Source of the DNA: Candidatus Limivivens merdigallinarum
Lineage (GTDB): Bacteria > Bacillota > Clostridia > Lachnospirales > Lachnospiraceae
Assembly (NCBI GenBank): GCA_018713105.1
Contig: DVFT01000012.1
Location: 1-42,067 of the forward strand
Length of the DNA stretch: 42,067 nucleotides
Direction of reading: 5' to 3'
Position 1 is the stretch's first letter, and the number at the start of each line of letters is the position of its first letter. The notes beneath the pieces are model-generated. The model did not search any database. It was given only the letters and a program-made list of their open reading frames with translations, and was not told the DNA's origin. The position numbers were made by a program, and so were the translations under genes. Of the stretch, positions 31,812-40,194 are shown piece after piece.

Positions 31812-32372
31812 TCAGCTTTGAAAGCCCTGCTTCGGGAAATCATAACGCAGGAACGCGCAGTTCTTCACACCAAACCGTGCGAATTCCTCATTGGTCATAT
31901 CGTAAAAATATGAATGTACTGCCCTGGCAATCCCGTTGTGTGCCACCAGGAGGTATGTCTTGTGATCTGCCTCCTTTCGGATATCATCCAGGAGACCATA
32001 AATCCTGTGGCAAAGCTTCAGCATGGATTCACCGCCCTCATAGCTGTTGATAAAGTTCATCTTAGCCTGGTAAAATTCTTTCCCATCCCTTGCTGTGGAT
32101 TCATATTTCCCAAAATTCTGTTCCTTAAGGCGGATCTCCATCCTCCTTGGAATTCCTGTGATCTCTGAGATATGGCGTGCCGTCTCCGCCGCCCGTACCA
32201 GGGGAGAGTAGAGGATCTCATCAATCACAAGCCCTTCCTCCAAAAGTTTCCTGCCAAGCTCCTTGGCCTGCTGATGTCCCAGCGCTGTCAGCTCAATATC
32301 GGTAGCCCCGCAGATCTTGTTTTCCACATTCCAGATGGTCTGACCGTGGCGGGTAAAATATAGATGTGCCAT
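31812..32372 (-). CDS. Histidine phosphatase family protein (phosphoglycerate-mutase-like)
   Basis: 186 aa; AAAGGAG upstream. The phosphohistidine motif is 'TRHGQTIWN' (H9 region), the second arginine is in 'SPLVRAAETARHI', the catalytic Glu region is 'EQNFGKYES', and the second His is in 'LLVAHNGIARA'. It removes phosphate from a small metabolite; the substrate is not predictable. It lies 82 bases after rdgB, likely the same transcript. Confidence 0.92.
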   Translation of the reverse strand: MAHLYFTRHGQTIWNVENKICGATDIELTALGHQQAKELGRKLLEEGLVIDEILYSPLVRAAETARHISEITGIPRRMEIRLKEQNFGKYESTARDGKEFYQAKMNFINSYEGGESMLKLCHRIYGLLDDIRKEADHKTYLLVAHNGIARAVHSYFYDMTNEEFARFGVKNCAFLRYDFPKQGFQS

Positions 32373-32454
32373 CTAAGTTTCTCCTTTCCCTGCTGCATTC
32401 AAAATCCGAATCGTCTTTTCATCTCTTCCATATTACCACACTCCATCCTTTTCC

Positions 32455-33087
32455 TCAAATCTCTGCCAATACCTCCTCAAAAAAACGCAAGAATCCTTCT
32501 TCCACCGCCACCTGATCCAGCCGTCCCTCCTCCAGATCGTAGAAATATCTGCCGGTCTTTAAATCCAGGGAAAGGGAATCAATGGGAAAGCCTGCCTTCC
32601 GTTTCTCATGGGGTTTGGAAGAGATGAGAAAGGGTTCGCTTTCCATATCCGGACGCATAGCCTCGTAGCGATGCTCCCCATCCAGCACCAGGCAGATGGC
32701 GTTCCGGTACCTGGCTGTAAGATTCCCGTACTTCTTCGCCAGGGCAGAATAATGCTCCAGCATCTCCTCGTCGGTGAGATACTTCCCCCCAATGGTGCGC
32801 ACATGGATTCCCGGCTGATCCTCCTCCGGCACGTCGTCAAAGTACAGCCCGGAATCGCAGGAAAAAACGGGAATCCGGAACGCTTCATAATACGCCAGCG
32901 CCTTTAAGCGTGCATTCTCAAGGGCTGTGGTTCCAGTCTCCGGGACGGACGGAATCTCCCGGTTCAAGTCGTTGAGCCCGATCAGCTGGATCGGAAGGCT
33001 TTTCAGCCGATTTCGCATGGCTGCAAGCTTGCCTGGATTTCCCGTGCCGTAGAGGAGACGGAGAGGCAGGTAGGAATGATTCTTCAT
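32455..33087 (-). CDS. RdgB/HAM1-type non-canonical purine NTP pyrophosphatase
   Basis: 210 aa from 'MKNHSYLPL', with AAAGGAG 8 bases upstream; a TTG start six codons earlier is inferior. The HAM1 fold shows 'LLYGTGNPGKLAAMRNRL', 'ETGTTALENARLKALAYYEAFRIPVFSCDSGLYFDDVPEEDQPGIHVRTIGG' and 'FPIDSLSLDL'. It hydrolyses ITP/XTP/dITP to monophosphate and PPi, keeping deaminated purines out of nucleic acids. It is somewhat divergent from typical RdgB in the C-terminal half, so substrate range may differ. -10 TATAAT near 33170. Confidence 0.85.
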   Translation of the reverse strand: MKNHSYLPLRLLYGTGNPGKLAAMRNRLKSLPIQLIGLNDLNREIPSVPETGTTALENARLKALAYYEAFRIPVFSCDSGLYFDDVPEEDQPGIHVRTIGGKYLTDEEMLEHYSALAKKYGNLTARYRNAICLVLDGEHRYEAMRPDMESEPFLISSKPHEKRKAGFPIDSLSLDLKTGRYFYDLEEGRLDQVAVEEGFLRFFEEVLAEI

Positions 33088-33117
33088 TGCTTTTGCTCCT
33101 TTCAAACCGTTGCTGAT

Positions 33118-33149
33118 CCAATCGTATTCCTGCAGGGCAGACCGATTGG
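33118..33149 (-). other. Leader hairpin upstream of rdgB
   Basis: 7-base arms CCAATCG / CGATTGG with an 18-base loop, within the 5' leader of the rdgB-type gene. No known riboswitch was recognised. Confidence 0.35.
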
Positions 33150-33232
33150 AACCGTCTTTTCAGGCTCCTATTATACCATAATAAAACGCTTCAGGCGAAC
33201 ATTTCTGCTCTTTTGGTTTCCGGCAGCTTTTA

Positions 33233-33286
33233 TGACAATTCTGTCACCAAAAAATTCATCCCACAGTCACTTTCCACCTGTATAAT
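33233..33286 (+). promoter_or_regulatory. BceR-like box and promoter of the ABC transporter operon
   Basis: TGACA-ATTC-TGTCA (33233-33246) fits the TNACA-N4-TGTNA pattern bound by BceR-type regulators. It sits about 35 bases before a perfect -10 TATAAT (33281-33286) with no good -35, as expected for an activated promoter. Confidence 0.6.
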
Positions 33287-33333
33287 ATCCTTAAAAGCAG
33301 AACGCAAGATCAAAGAGAAGGGAGTCACTGCAC

Positions 33334-34035
33334 ATGGAACTCTTACGATGTGAACATATTACCAAAATCTACGGCAAAGGAGCTGCTGCCGTCAAGGCGC
33401 TGAACGACGTCTCCTTTCGGGTGGAGCAGGGAGAGTTTGTCTCCATTGTCGGTCCCTCCGGGAGTGGGAAATCCACACTGCTCCACATCCTGGGCGGCGT
33501 GGACAAACCTACCGAGGGAAAGGTTTTCGTTGGAAACACGGATATCCACACCCTCAATGAAGATAAGCTTGCCATTTTCCGCAGGAGGCAGATCGGCCTG
33601 GTGTACCAGTTCTACAATCTGCTCCCGGTGCTGAACGTGGAAGAAAATATCCTGCTCCCCCACTTGCTGGACGGCAGGCCGGCGAACAAGGAGCGCCTGG
33701 AAAAGATCCTTTCCCAGATGGGTCTTAGCGCCCAGCGCCACCATCTTCCAAGCCAGCTCTCCGGCGGGCAGCAGCAGAGAGTGTCCATCGGGCGCGCCCT
33801 TTTTAACCATCCGGCGATTCTGCTGGCGGACGAACCCACCGGCAATCTGGACCGGAAAAACAGCGAAGAGATCATCCGTCTTTTGATGGAGTCCAACCGC
33901 AGCCAGAAACAGACTTTGATCCTGATCACCCACGATGAGAGCATCGCCCTCAAGGCAGACCGGATGCTCTGCATCGAGGATGGAAGGATCATCCGGGATG
34001 AGCGCATCCGCATCATGAAGGAGGAGATCCGATGA
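33334..34035 (+). CDS. ABC transporter ATPase of a Bce/MacB-like system
   Basis: 233 aa; AAGGGAG upstream. Walker A 'GPSGSGKST', Q-loop 'LVYQFYNLLPVLNVEENILLP', signature 'LSGGQQQR', Walker B 'ILLADEPTGNLD', H-loop 'ITHDES'. The family powers FtsX-type permeases that work as mechanotransmitters on antimicrobial peptides or lipoproteins. Its stop overlaps the permease start (ATGA), so the two are coupled. With the permease, response regulator and kinase it forms a four-gene peptide-sensing/resistance module. Confidence 0.94.
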   Translation: MELLRCEHITKIYGKGAAAVKALNDVSFRVEQGEFVSIVGPSGSGKSTLLHILGGVDKPTEGKVFVGNTDIHTLNEDKLAIFRRRQIGLVYQFYNLLPVLNVEENILLPHLLDGRPANKERLEKILSQMGLSAQRHHLPSQLSGGQQQRVSIGRALFNHPAILLADEPTGNLDRKNSEEIIRLLMESNRSQKQTLILITHDESIALKADRMLCIEDGRIIRDERIRIMKEEIR

Positions 34036-36824
34036 AGAACCGCATTGTCTGGCGTGTCACCCGTCGTTATATGAAACAGAACAAAAAGAGGACCTTCACA
34101 GCGTTCCTGGGGATCCTTTTTATGGTAGTACTGATGACCTGCGTCTTCGTGGGAAAGGATACTGCCATCGCTTATCTCCGGCAGGTCGCCTCCCAAAAGG
34201 ATGGCAAATGGCAGGTCAGCATGTACGGCATCACCCAAAAGGAGCTTTCCAAGGTGCAGTCCCTTCCCTATGTGGCAGAAACCGCCGTCTCCATGGACTT
34301 GGGATATACGTCTCTTGCGGAGTCAAAAAATCCGCTGCGTCCCTATCTCTTTGTCAAAGCTTATACTGCTCTTTGCTTTGACTGGATGAACATCCATCTG
34401 AAGGAAGGACGCCTGCCGGAACATGAGGGCGAGCTTTTGATCAGTGAAAGCATCCTGGACGACGGAGCTGATCTGGGGATCGGCGATACCATAGATGCTG
34501 ACTTTTTCCAGAGAACCATTACGGGACTATCTTCTGGAGGAAGCAAAACGATTTTCCCCTTCTACGGAATCGAAGTGACACCCGGCGAAACCGTCTCTGT
34601 CCCCCAGAACTTTCCATATTATGGAAAAAACGATTCTTTCCGGGAAAATCAGACGCCTTCTGGAAAAAGCGCATCCTACCAGATTGTTGGGATCATGGAA
34701 GCGCCTTCCTTCGAGACAAAGGATGGCGCCGGGTATCCGGCTCTTACCCTTCTTTCGGATACCGCCGTTTCCTCACTTTCCACCTTTAATCTGTCCCTCA
34801 CCATGGATCTTTCCAGGCTGCCTTCCCAGTATTCCCAGGAGCTTCGTTCCATCGCTTCGGACTGTGAGATCGACTTCAACAATTATCTGCTCATTTTCTC
34901 CGGGGATTCCTCGGATTCCACGCTGAATCTGGTGGTGATCTTCCTGCAGGTCTTTTTTGCCCTGATCATCATGGGCGCTTCCGTCCTTTTGATCTGCAAC
35001 GTATTCCGGCTGTCCTACCTGGAGAGAAGCCGTTACCTGGGGATGCTCGCTTCGGTGGGAGCTACCCGGAGACAGAAGCGAAGCAGCGTTTACTACGAAG
35101 CATTCTCCCTGCTGCTTGCAGCCCTTCCCCTTGGCATCTTCTTAGGGATTGGGGTTGTGGAGCTTGGGATGCTGCTTCTGAATCCCTTCCTTGGGAAAAT
35201 CCTGATGCTCTCCGACTACCTGGCAGAGGGAGCGATCCCCCTTGCCATCTCACCCGGAGCCATTGCTTTGATCCTCCTGCTTTCTTCCGCTACGGTGCTG
35301 ATTTCTGCCTTTTTGCCCGCCAGAAGGATCGCCAAAACCGGTCCCATCGAATGTATCCGCCAGGATACGGATCTTCGCCGCCAACCTGCCAGAACCAGTT
35401 TTTTCCTGATCCGCCGTCTCAAAGTCGAAGGAATGCTTGCCGTCAATACCCTGCGCCGCCAGAAAAAAAGTTCCAGAGCAATGGTGTCGGCAGCCTCCGT
35501 CTTCATGACCCTTATGGTGGTCACCTCCTTCGGCGCTTCCTCTCTCCTTCGGATCGCCCACACGAAACTTGACAGCTCCGGCGCCGCCGTTGGGACGGAT
35601 CTTAAAAGCTGGGATTATCTGGCGGTGGGAGACAACAGCGAGGAGATTCACGCCCTGACGGATGAACTCCAGAGTTCCAAGGAGACGGACACTCTTCGTC
35701 TCTGGTATACCGGAACCTTCCTAGGACTGGTGGACGGCAACGTCTACAGCCAGGAGTTTTGGGACGCCTACCACGATATCTTTAACCTCTACTACCGCAG
35801 GACGCTGAGTGAGGAGGAGTTTGCTTCCCTGGCGATGACCTCTGAAAAAGTCATCAATCTTCTGGCAGTGGATTCAGAGACTCTGGATGCCCTGGCGAAA
35901 GATGCCGGCGCCGATCCTGACCTTCTCCATAATGCAGAATCTCCCTCCGCTTTGATCGTCAATGAGGGAGAACTGTCCACCGATACGGTAAGGGTCTGGC
36001 AGATGACGCCGGAGCATTACCGTTTCTACCACATAGAACCCATGACCAGCCTTAAAACAGGGAAAAAGCTGGATCTGCGCCTGACCTCCGGAACAACGGA
36101 GGAGACAGCAAATCTTGAAGTTACTGCGGCAGGCTTTTTGACAAAACAGCAGATTTCCCAATACGCTGGGTTGAGCAGCGACTATCTGTGGCTGATCATA
36201 GGACCTGAGACCTGCCAGAAAATCCTGGATATCACTAAAAATGAAGAAGGGATCTCTCCCGGAATCAGTGCCAATCTCTATATCCGGCTAAAGTCCAATG
36301 CCTCCGGCCTTTCCAGACGCCTGGATGACCTTAGCTCGGATTCTGCTTCCGGTTCCGATTCCATGATTGTATTGCCGGTCTATCTGACCCAGGATTTTTC
36401 CGGCGCGCTCTATACCATCATCCAGGTGCTTCTGATCTGCTTCGTTGTCCTGACCTCCGTCATCTGCCTCCTGAACCTCTACAATTCCATCTCTGGACGG
36501 ATGACGGAACGGAAACGGGAGTTCGCCATCCTGCTGTCCGTCGGCATGACCAAAAAACAACTGAAAAAAATGCTTCTGGCAGAATCTTGGGGAATCCTGC
36601 TGCAAAGCCTTCTTTTGACTGCCATCGCTTCCGCTTTCTGCATTTTCCTGATACGTGAATGCCTCACCCGGATTTTTGGAAACATCGTCCTTCCCCTGCC
36701 CCTGCCCGCTTTCTCAGCGTCTTTCCTAATCACGCTTCTGGCAGTCTTCTTGATTACGCGGTACAGCTTTTTCAGGCAGAACTATTCGAATCTTCTTGAA
36801 GAGCTGCGCAGGGAAAGTGTATAA
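34032..36824 (+). CDS. Double-FtsX ABC permease, 930 aa
   Basis: Eight predicted TM helices: near 20-40, 300-325, 357-380, 410-435, 485-505, 795-825, 855-880 and 895-915. This gives two repeats of TM-extracellular domain-three TM, with external domains of ~260 and ~290 residues. FtsX-type cores are 'SYLERSRYLGMLASVGATRRQKR' and 'GRMTERKREFAILLSVGMTKKQLKKMLLAESW'. BceB permeases of ~650 aa have ten TM helices and one large external domain, so this is a different layout tied to a Bce-like kinase pair. It probably frees lipid II-bound peptides or exports a peptide (inference). Confidence 0.9.
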   Translation: MKNRIVWRVTRRYMKQNKKRTFTAFLGILFMVVLMTCVFVGKDTAIAYLRQVASQKDGKWQVSMYGITQKELSKVQSLPYVAETAVSMDLGYTSLAESKNPLRPYLFVKAYTALCFDWMNIHLKEGRLPEHEGELLISESILDDGADLGIGDTIDADFFQRTITGLSSGGSKTIFPFYGIEVTPGETVSVPQNFPYYGKNDSFRENQTPSGKSASYQIVGIMEAPSFETKDGAGYPALTLLSDTAVSSLSTFNLSLTMDLSRLPSQYSQELRSIASDCEIDFNNYLLIFSGDSSDSTLNLVVIFLQVFFALIIMGASVLLICNVFRLSYLERSRYLGMLASVGATRRQKRSSVYYEAFSLLLAALPLGIFLGIGVVELGMLLLNPFLGKILMLSDYLAEGAIPLAISPGAIALILLLSSATVLISAFLPARRIAKTGPIECIRQDTDLRRQPARTSFFLIRRLKVEGMLAVNTLRRQKKSSRAMVSAASVFMTLMVVTSFGASSLLRIAHTKLDSSGAAVGTDLKSWDYLAVGDNSEEIHALTDELQSSKETDTLRLWYTGTFLGLVDGNVYSQEFWDAYHDIFNLYYRRTLSEEEFASLAMTSEKVINLLAVDSETLDALAKDAGADPDLLHNAESPSALIVNEGELSTDTVRVWQMTPEHYRFYHIEPMTSLKTGKKLDLRLTSGTTEETANLEVTAAGFLTKQQISQYAGLSSDYLWLIIGPETCQKILDITKNEEGISPGISANLYIRLKSNASGLSRRLDDLSSDSASGSDSMIVLPVYLTQDFSGALYTIIQVLLICFVVLTSVICLLNLYNSISGRMTERKREFAILLSVGMTKKQLKKMLLAESWGILLQSLLLTAIASAFCIFLIRECLTRIFGNIVLPLPLPAFSASFLITLLAVFLITRYSFFRQNYSNLLEELRRESV

Positions 36825-36906
36825 TAGATAACAGCTCAGCCTTGCTGAACTGCTGCTATTATAGTAACCATAAATGAACAAGTGATGGATCGATCGAGGT
36901 ACCAAT

Positions 36907-37581
36907 ATGACCATATGGATTGTGGAGGATGACGAAGTCATCCTTGAAGGATTGAACTATTCCCTGATGCAGGAAGGGTACGACACCATTTCCAGCTCCA
37001 CTGTCAAAGAAGCGCTCGCCTTTCTTGAGACTCAGACGCCTTTTGACTTCTGCCTTCTGGATCTTGTGCTGCCGGACGGCTCCGGATATGAAATCTGCCG
37101 TGCCATCCGCGCAAGAAGTCAGGTTCCCATTCTCTTTCTCACTGCCTGCAGTGACGAGGTGAATACGGTCATGGCTCTGGAGCAGGGAGCCGACGACTAT
37201 ATTTCCAAGCCCTTCCATGTGAGGGAGCTCCTGGCGCGCATGAAGGCGATCCTCCGCCGGACCCAAGCCGCCGGCAGCTCCTCCATCGTGACGGTGGGCG
37301 CCAACCAGGTCAATACCCTGACCGGAAAGGTGTACCGGGATCGACAGGAAGTGATCCTGACAGCCACAGAATACAAGCTTTTGCTGGTGTTTTTGAACCA
37401 CCGGGGACAGAATCTGTCCCGCCAGCAGATCCTGGACTGTCTGTGGGATGCGGGCGGAGATTTCGTGAACGACAATACCCTGACCGTCTATGTCAAGCGG
37501 CTGCGCCAAAAACTGGACGACAGGGAAGACAACCAGCTGATCCGCACCGTCCGCGGGATCGGCTACCGGATGGAAGGGTAA
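36907..37581 (+). CDS. OmpR-family response regulator (BceR-like)
   Basis: 224 aa. Acidic residues E7-D8-D9, phosphoacceptor D52 in 'FCLLDLVLPDGSGYE', conserved Lys in 'YISKPFHV'. Winged helix 'LTATEYKLLLVFLNHRGQNLSRQQILDCLWDAGGDFVNDNTLTVYVKRLRQKL...IRTVRGIGYRM'. It likely activates the upstream ABC operon through the TGACA-N4-TGTCA box. The 82-base gap after the permease holds a small imperfect hairpin (CAGCTCAGC-CTT-GCTGAACTG) but no clear promoter, so it may be read through from the ABC operon. Confidence 0.93.
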   Translation: MTIWIVEDDEVILEGLNYSLMQEGYDTISSSTVKEALAFLETQTPFDFCLLDLVLPDGSGYEICRAIRARSQVPILFLTACSDEVNTVMALEQGADDYISKPFHVRELLARMKAILRRTQAAGSSSIVTVGANQVNTLTGKVYRDRQEVILTATEYKLLLVFLNHRGQNLSRQQILDCLWDAGGDFVNDNTLTVYVKRLRQKLDDREDNQLIRTVRGIGYRMEG

Positions 37582-37596
37582 AGGAGAGAAAAGCCA

Positions 37597-38574
37597 ATGG
37601 AAGTCCTCTTACAGCTTTGTGCCGTTCTAGCCGCAGCCTTGGTCTGCCTTCTCTCAGGAAGCCTCTCGGTGTCCTGCATTGCCCTTTCTGTCTGCATTTT
37701 CTGTCTGATCGGGATTTCCGCCGTCTTCCGCCTGATGATGCGGCAGCGGATCCAGACCCTGATATCCTATCTCATGCACGTACAGGACAGTCTGGAACTC
37801 CCTGATCTTACAAAATGCCGGGAAGATTCCCTTGGAATCCTCCACAGCGAGATCTACAAGCTGGTGGTTCTCCTGAATGAGCAAAGCCAGGAGGCAAGCA
37901 AAGGACGCCGTTATCTGGCGGATATGCTTTCCAATATCTCCCATCAGCTGAAGACTCCTCTGGCAGGGATCACGCTTCTCGCCGATCTTTTGAAAAATCC
38001 CAGCCTTCCTGCCGAAAAGCGCGCAGAATTCGCCGAAAAGATCAATTCCCAGGCTGACCGTGCCTCCTGGCTGATCCGCAATCTTCTGGCTCTCTCCCAG
38101 CTGGAAGCAGGGGTGCTGAAGCTAAAGCCCGAATCCGTCCCGCCTGGTCGCCTTCTGTGCGATGCGGTTAAGCCTTTCGAGGTGATGGCGGAACTTAAGG
38201 GCGTGCATCTTGAACTCTCCGCATGGGAGGGGACGCCGGTCATTTGTGACCGCCAATGGACCGTGGAAGCTCTCTCAAACATCGTGAAGAACTGCCTGGA
38301 ACATACTCCCAGCGGAGGAACCGTTACGGCTTCCCTGGAACAGAACAATTTTTCTACAAATTTTGTCATCCGTGACAACGGGGAAGGAATCAAAAAGGAG
38401 CAACTCCCCTATGTCTTCGACCGTTTCTATAAGGCTGACAACGCTGCCTTTAGCAGTGTCGGCATCGGGCTTTCCATGGCAAAGCAGATTTTCCTGCTCC
38501 AGAACGGGGACATCACGGTTTCCAGCAAGGAGGGATACGGCACTTCGTTTCTTGCAAAAATCTATACACACTGA
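37597..38574 (+). CDS. Intramembrane-sensing histidine kinase (BceS-like)
   Basis: 325 aa. Two TM helices (residues ~4-24 and ~28-48) with almost no external loop, and no HAMP-PAS. DHp domain with H116 in 'LSNISHQLKTPLAGITLL'; HATPase with 'NIVKNCLEHTPSGGTV', 'IRDNGEGIKKEQLPYVFDRFYKAD', 'SVGIGLSMAKQIF'. Kinases with this minimal sensor detect the state of a partner ABC permease rather than a ligand. The adjoining double-FtsX permease is therefore the likely sensor. The gene starts 15 bases after the response regulator. Confidence 0.93.
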   Translation: MEVLLQLCAVLAAALVCLLSGSLSVSCIALSVCIFCLIGISAVFRLMMRQRIQTLISYLMHVQDSLELPDLTKCREDSLGILHSEIYKLVVLLNEQSQEASKGRRYLADMLSNISHQLKTPLAGITLLADLLKNPSLPAEKRAEFAEKINSQADRASWLIRNLLALSQLEAGVLKLKPESVPPGRLLCDAVKPFEVMAELKGVHLELSAWEGTPVICDRQWTVEALSNIVKNCLEHTPSGGTVTASLEQNNFSTNFVIRDNGEGIKKEQLPYVFDRFYKADNAAFSSVGIGLSMAKQIFLLQNGDITVSSKEGYGTSFLAKIYTH

Positions 38575-38616
38575 AAAGACCTGAAAGAGGCAGGATATGC
38601 ATTCTTTCAGGTCTTT
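38575..38616. terminator. Bidirectional terminator between the kinase and NlpC/P60 genes
   Basis: Perfect 14-base arms AAAGACCTGAAAGA / TCTTTCAGGTCTTT. It starts right at the kinase stop and serves both convergent genes. Confidence 0.88.
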
Positions 38617-38662
38617 CTGTACTTTATGTAAAAATAACTGCAGCAGGCTTGCTTTTATTTTT

Positions 38663-40033
38663 CTACCAATATCTGCTTACGGATACCGGGGTGGAATAAT
38701 ACAGGCTGGAAGTGATGATTCCGCTCTCGGAATTCGCCGCATGGACGATCTGTCCTCCGCCTATGTAAATGGCTACATGGTCAATACCGCCGGAACCATA
38801 GAATACCAAGTCGCCAGGCTGGATATTATCCAGACTCACATAGGTTCCACCAGCGGCCTGATCGGCTGCAACCCTGGCAATGCCGATTCCAAAATTTGCT
38901 AATACGGACTGGGTAAATCCAGAACAGTCTGCCCCGTTCGTTAGGCTGGTTCCTCCCCATTCATACGGATTTCCGATAAACTGTACCGCATAGTCCGCAA
39001 TCTGCTGCCCCAAGCTATAGTCAGACGTGGACTCCGTGGCTGGTGCTTCCGTCTCGGGTACATAGTTCTCCGTTGTCGGCGCCTCCGTCTCGGGTACATA
39101 ACCTTCCGTGGCCGGCGCTTCTGTCTCAGGCACATAGCTTTCCGTGGCCGGAGTTTCTGTCTCGGGGACATAGCTTTCTGTTTCCGGCGCTTCTGTCTCA
39201 GGCACGTAGCTTTCCGTGGCCGGCGCTTCTGTCTCAGGTACATAGCTTTCGGTCATCGGTGCTTCCGTTTCAGGTACATAGCTCTCCGTGGCCGGAGTTT
39301 CTGTCTCGGGGACATAGCTTTCCGTGGCCGGCGCTTCTGTCTCTGCCACATAGCTCTCCGTCTCAGATACAGCACTTTCCGTGGCCGGGGTCTCAGTGTA
39401 CTCAGTGCTGGTGCTTTCCGCCTGCGCGGCGGTGCTCTCCTCAAAGCTCTGTTCCGCAGCCCTGCGTTCTTCCTCCTCCTGCGTGGTCTCTGCCACCGGA
39501 TAGTAGGTGACTGCATCTACATAATAGGCATTGACATAGCCGTAGATCCCATCTTCCGTAACGACCGTCATCCATGCCCCATTGTCATACTCTACAATTT
39601 CCAGTTCATCTCCCAGATACGCGGAGGTGAGCACCGTACTTTCTTCATTGGGATTCAGACGGATATTCAGTTCCTGGGTCTGGATCCTCGCTACATCATA
39701 TCCCACCGTCTGGGCAATGGCATCTGCCTCTTCACCGGTGGCAAAGTATTCCTTTTTAACATAACCGACCGCATTACCGGAATGAATTTTATACCAATCA
39801 CCGGATTCCCCTTCAATGGTAGCAGCGCTGTTGTTGTAAATCTTTGCCACCACCTCACTGTCCATACTGTCTTCTTCACGGATATTGATGTAATCCTCAC
39901 ATTGAGCAAAGACCAGGTCACCAATCTCTGGACTGTTCTCTTCTTCCGCTGCCATTACCTGGACTCCCTGAAGGCTCAATACCATACAGCCCGCCAGGCA
40001 AAACGCTAATGTCTTCGTCACTTTTCCTTTCAT
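38663..40033 (-). CDS. Secreted SH3-NlpC/P60 peptidoglycan endopeptidase with 12-aa repeats
   Basis: 456 aa. Signal peptide (1-28, 'VMAAEEE'). Two bacterial SH3 domains (~35-97 and ~110-173: 'YINIREEDS', 'LNIRLNPNE') are followed by a Glu/Thr linker. Then come nine exact-length 12-residue repeats of the type SYVPETEAPATE (227-334). The C-terminal NlpC/P60 domain has the triad C370 ('NGADCSGFTQSV'), H419 ('GGIDHVAIYIGGG') and H431 ('IVHAAN'). It cuts peptide bonds in peptidoglycan, probably D-Glu-diamino acid, during growth or separation; the repeats would act as a wall-spanning spacer. Own promoter with a WalR-type box. Confidence 0.93.
   Translation of the reverse strand: MKGKVTKTLAFCLAGCMVLSLQGVQVMAAEEENSPEIGDLVFAQCEDYINIREEDSMDSEVVAKIYNNSAATIEGESGDWYKIHSGNAVGYVKKEYFATGEEADAIAQTVGYDVARIQTQELNIRLNPNEESTVLTSAYLGDELEIVEYDNGAWMTVVTEDGIYGYVNAYYVDAVTYYPVAETTQEEEERRAAEQSFEESTAAQAESTSTEYTETPATESAVSETESYVAETEAPATESYVPETETPATESYVPETEAPMTESYVPETEAPATESYVPETEAPETESYVPETETPATESYVPETEAPATEGYVPETEAPTTENYVPETEAPATESTSDYSLGQQIADYAVQFIGNPYEWGGTSLTNGADCSGFTQSVLANFGIGIARVAADQAAGGTYVSLDNIQPGDLVFYGSGGIDHVAIYIGGGQIVHAANSESGIITSSLYYSTPVSVSRYW
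39032..39355 (-). repeat. Nine in-frame 36-base repeats in the NlpC/P60 gene
   Basis: 324 bases = 9 x 36, each encoding a variant of SYVPETEAPATE. Substitutions are confined mainly to the Ala/Thr and Ala/Glu/Met positions near the unit end and the first residue (S, G or N). Units this alike can expand or contract by slippage. Confidence 0.9.
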
Positions 40034-40056
40034 CTTGGTTTCCTCTCTTGTTAATT

Positions 40057-40073
40057 ATTACAAAATTGTTACA
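40057..40073 (-). promoter_or_regulatory. WalR (YycF)-type box in the NlpC/P60 leader
   Basis: On the minus strand TGTAAC-N5-TGTAAT matches the WalR consensus TGTWAH-N5-TGTWAH at every position. It lies about 7-23 bases past the predicted transcript start, a position suited to repression. Confidence 0.6.
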
Positions 40074-40086
40074 TAGATTCTAAGCA

Positions 40087-40115
40087 ATAATAGCATCCGA
40101 AACTGATTTCGTCAA
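40087..40115 (-). promoter_or_regulatory. NlpC/P60 gene promoter
   Basis: TTGACG (40115-40110), a 17-base spacer and TATTAT (40092-40087); AGAGGAAA ribosome site before the ATG at 40033. Confidence 0.8.
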
Positions 40116-40194
40116 TGTTTTTCACAGTTTATTAACAATTTCCTTTACTCCCTTGCTTAGGGGCGCCCTGTATTCTTTTTTATTTCTATAGAAG

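Noticed and set aside
31550-31843. 97-codon minus-strand frame through the 36-base repeats
   Set aside because: Overlaps the ends of both neighbouring genes, has no ribosome site and a biased repetitive composition; treated as a repeat tract.
36859-37509. Open frame of 216 codons on - over the response regulator
   Set aside because: Mirror frame of a well-defined OmpR-family gene.
39032-39355. CRISPR-like array
   Set aside because: Repeats are contiguous, in frame and encode SYVPETEAPATE units; there are no spacers and no cas genes.
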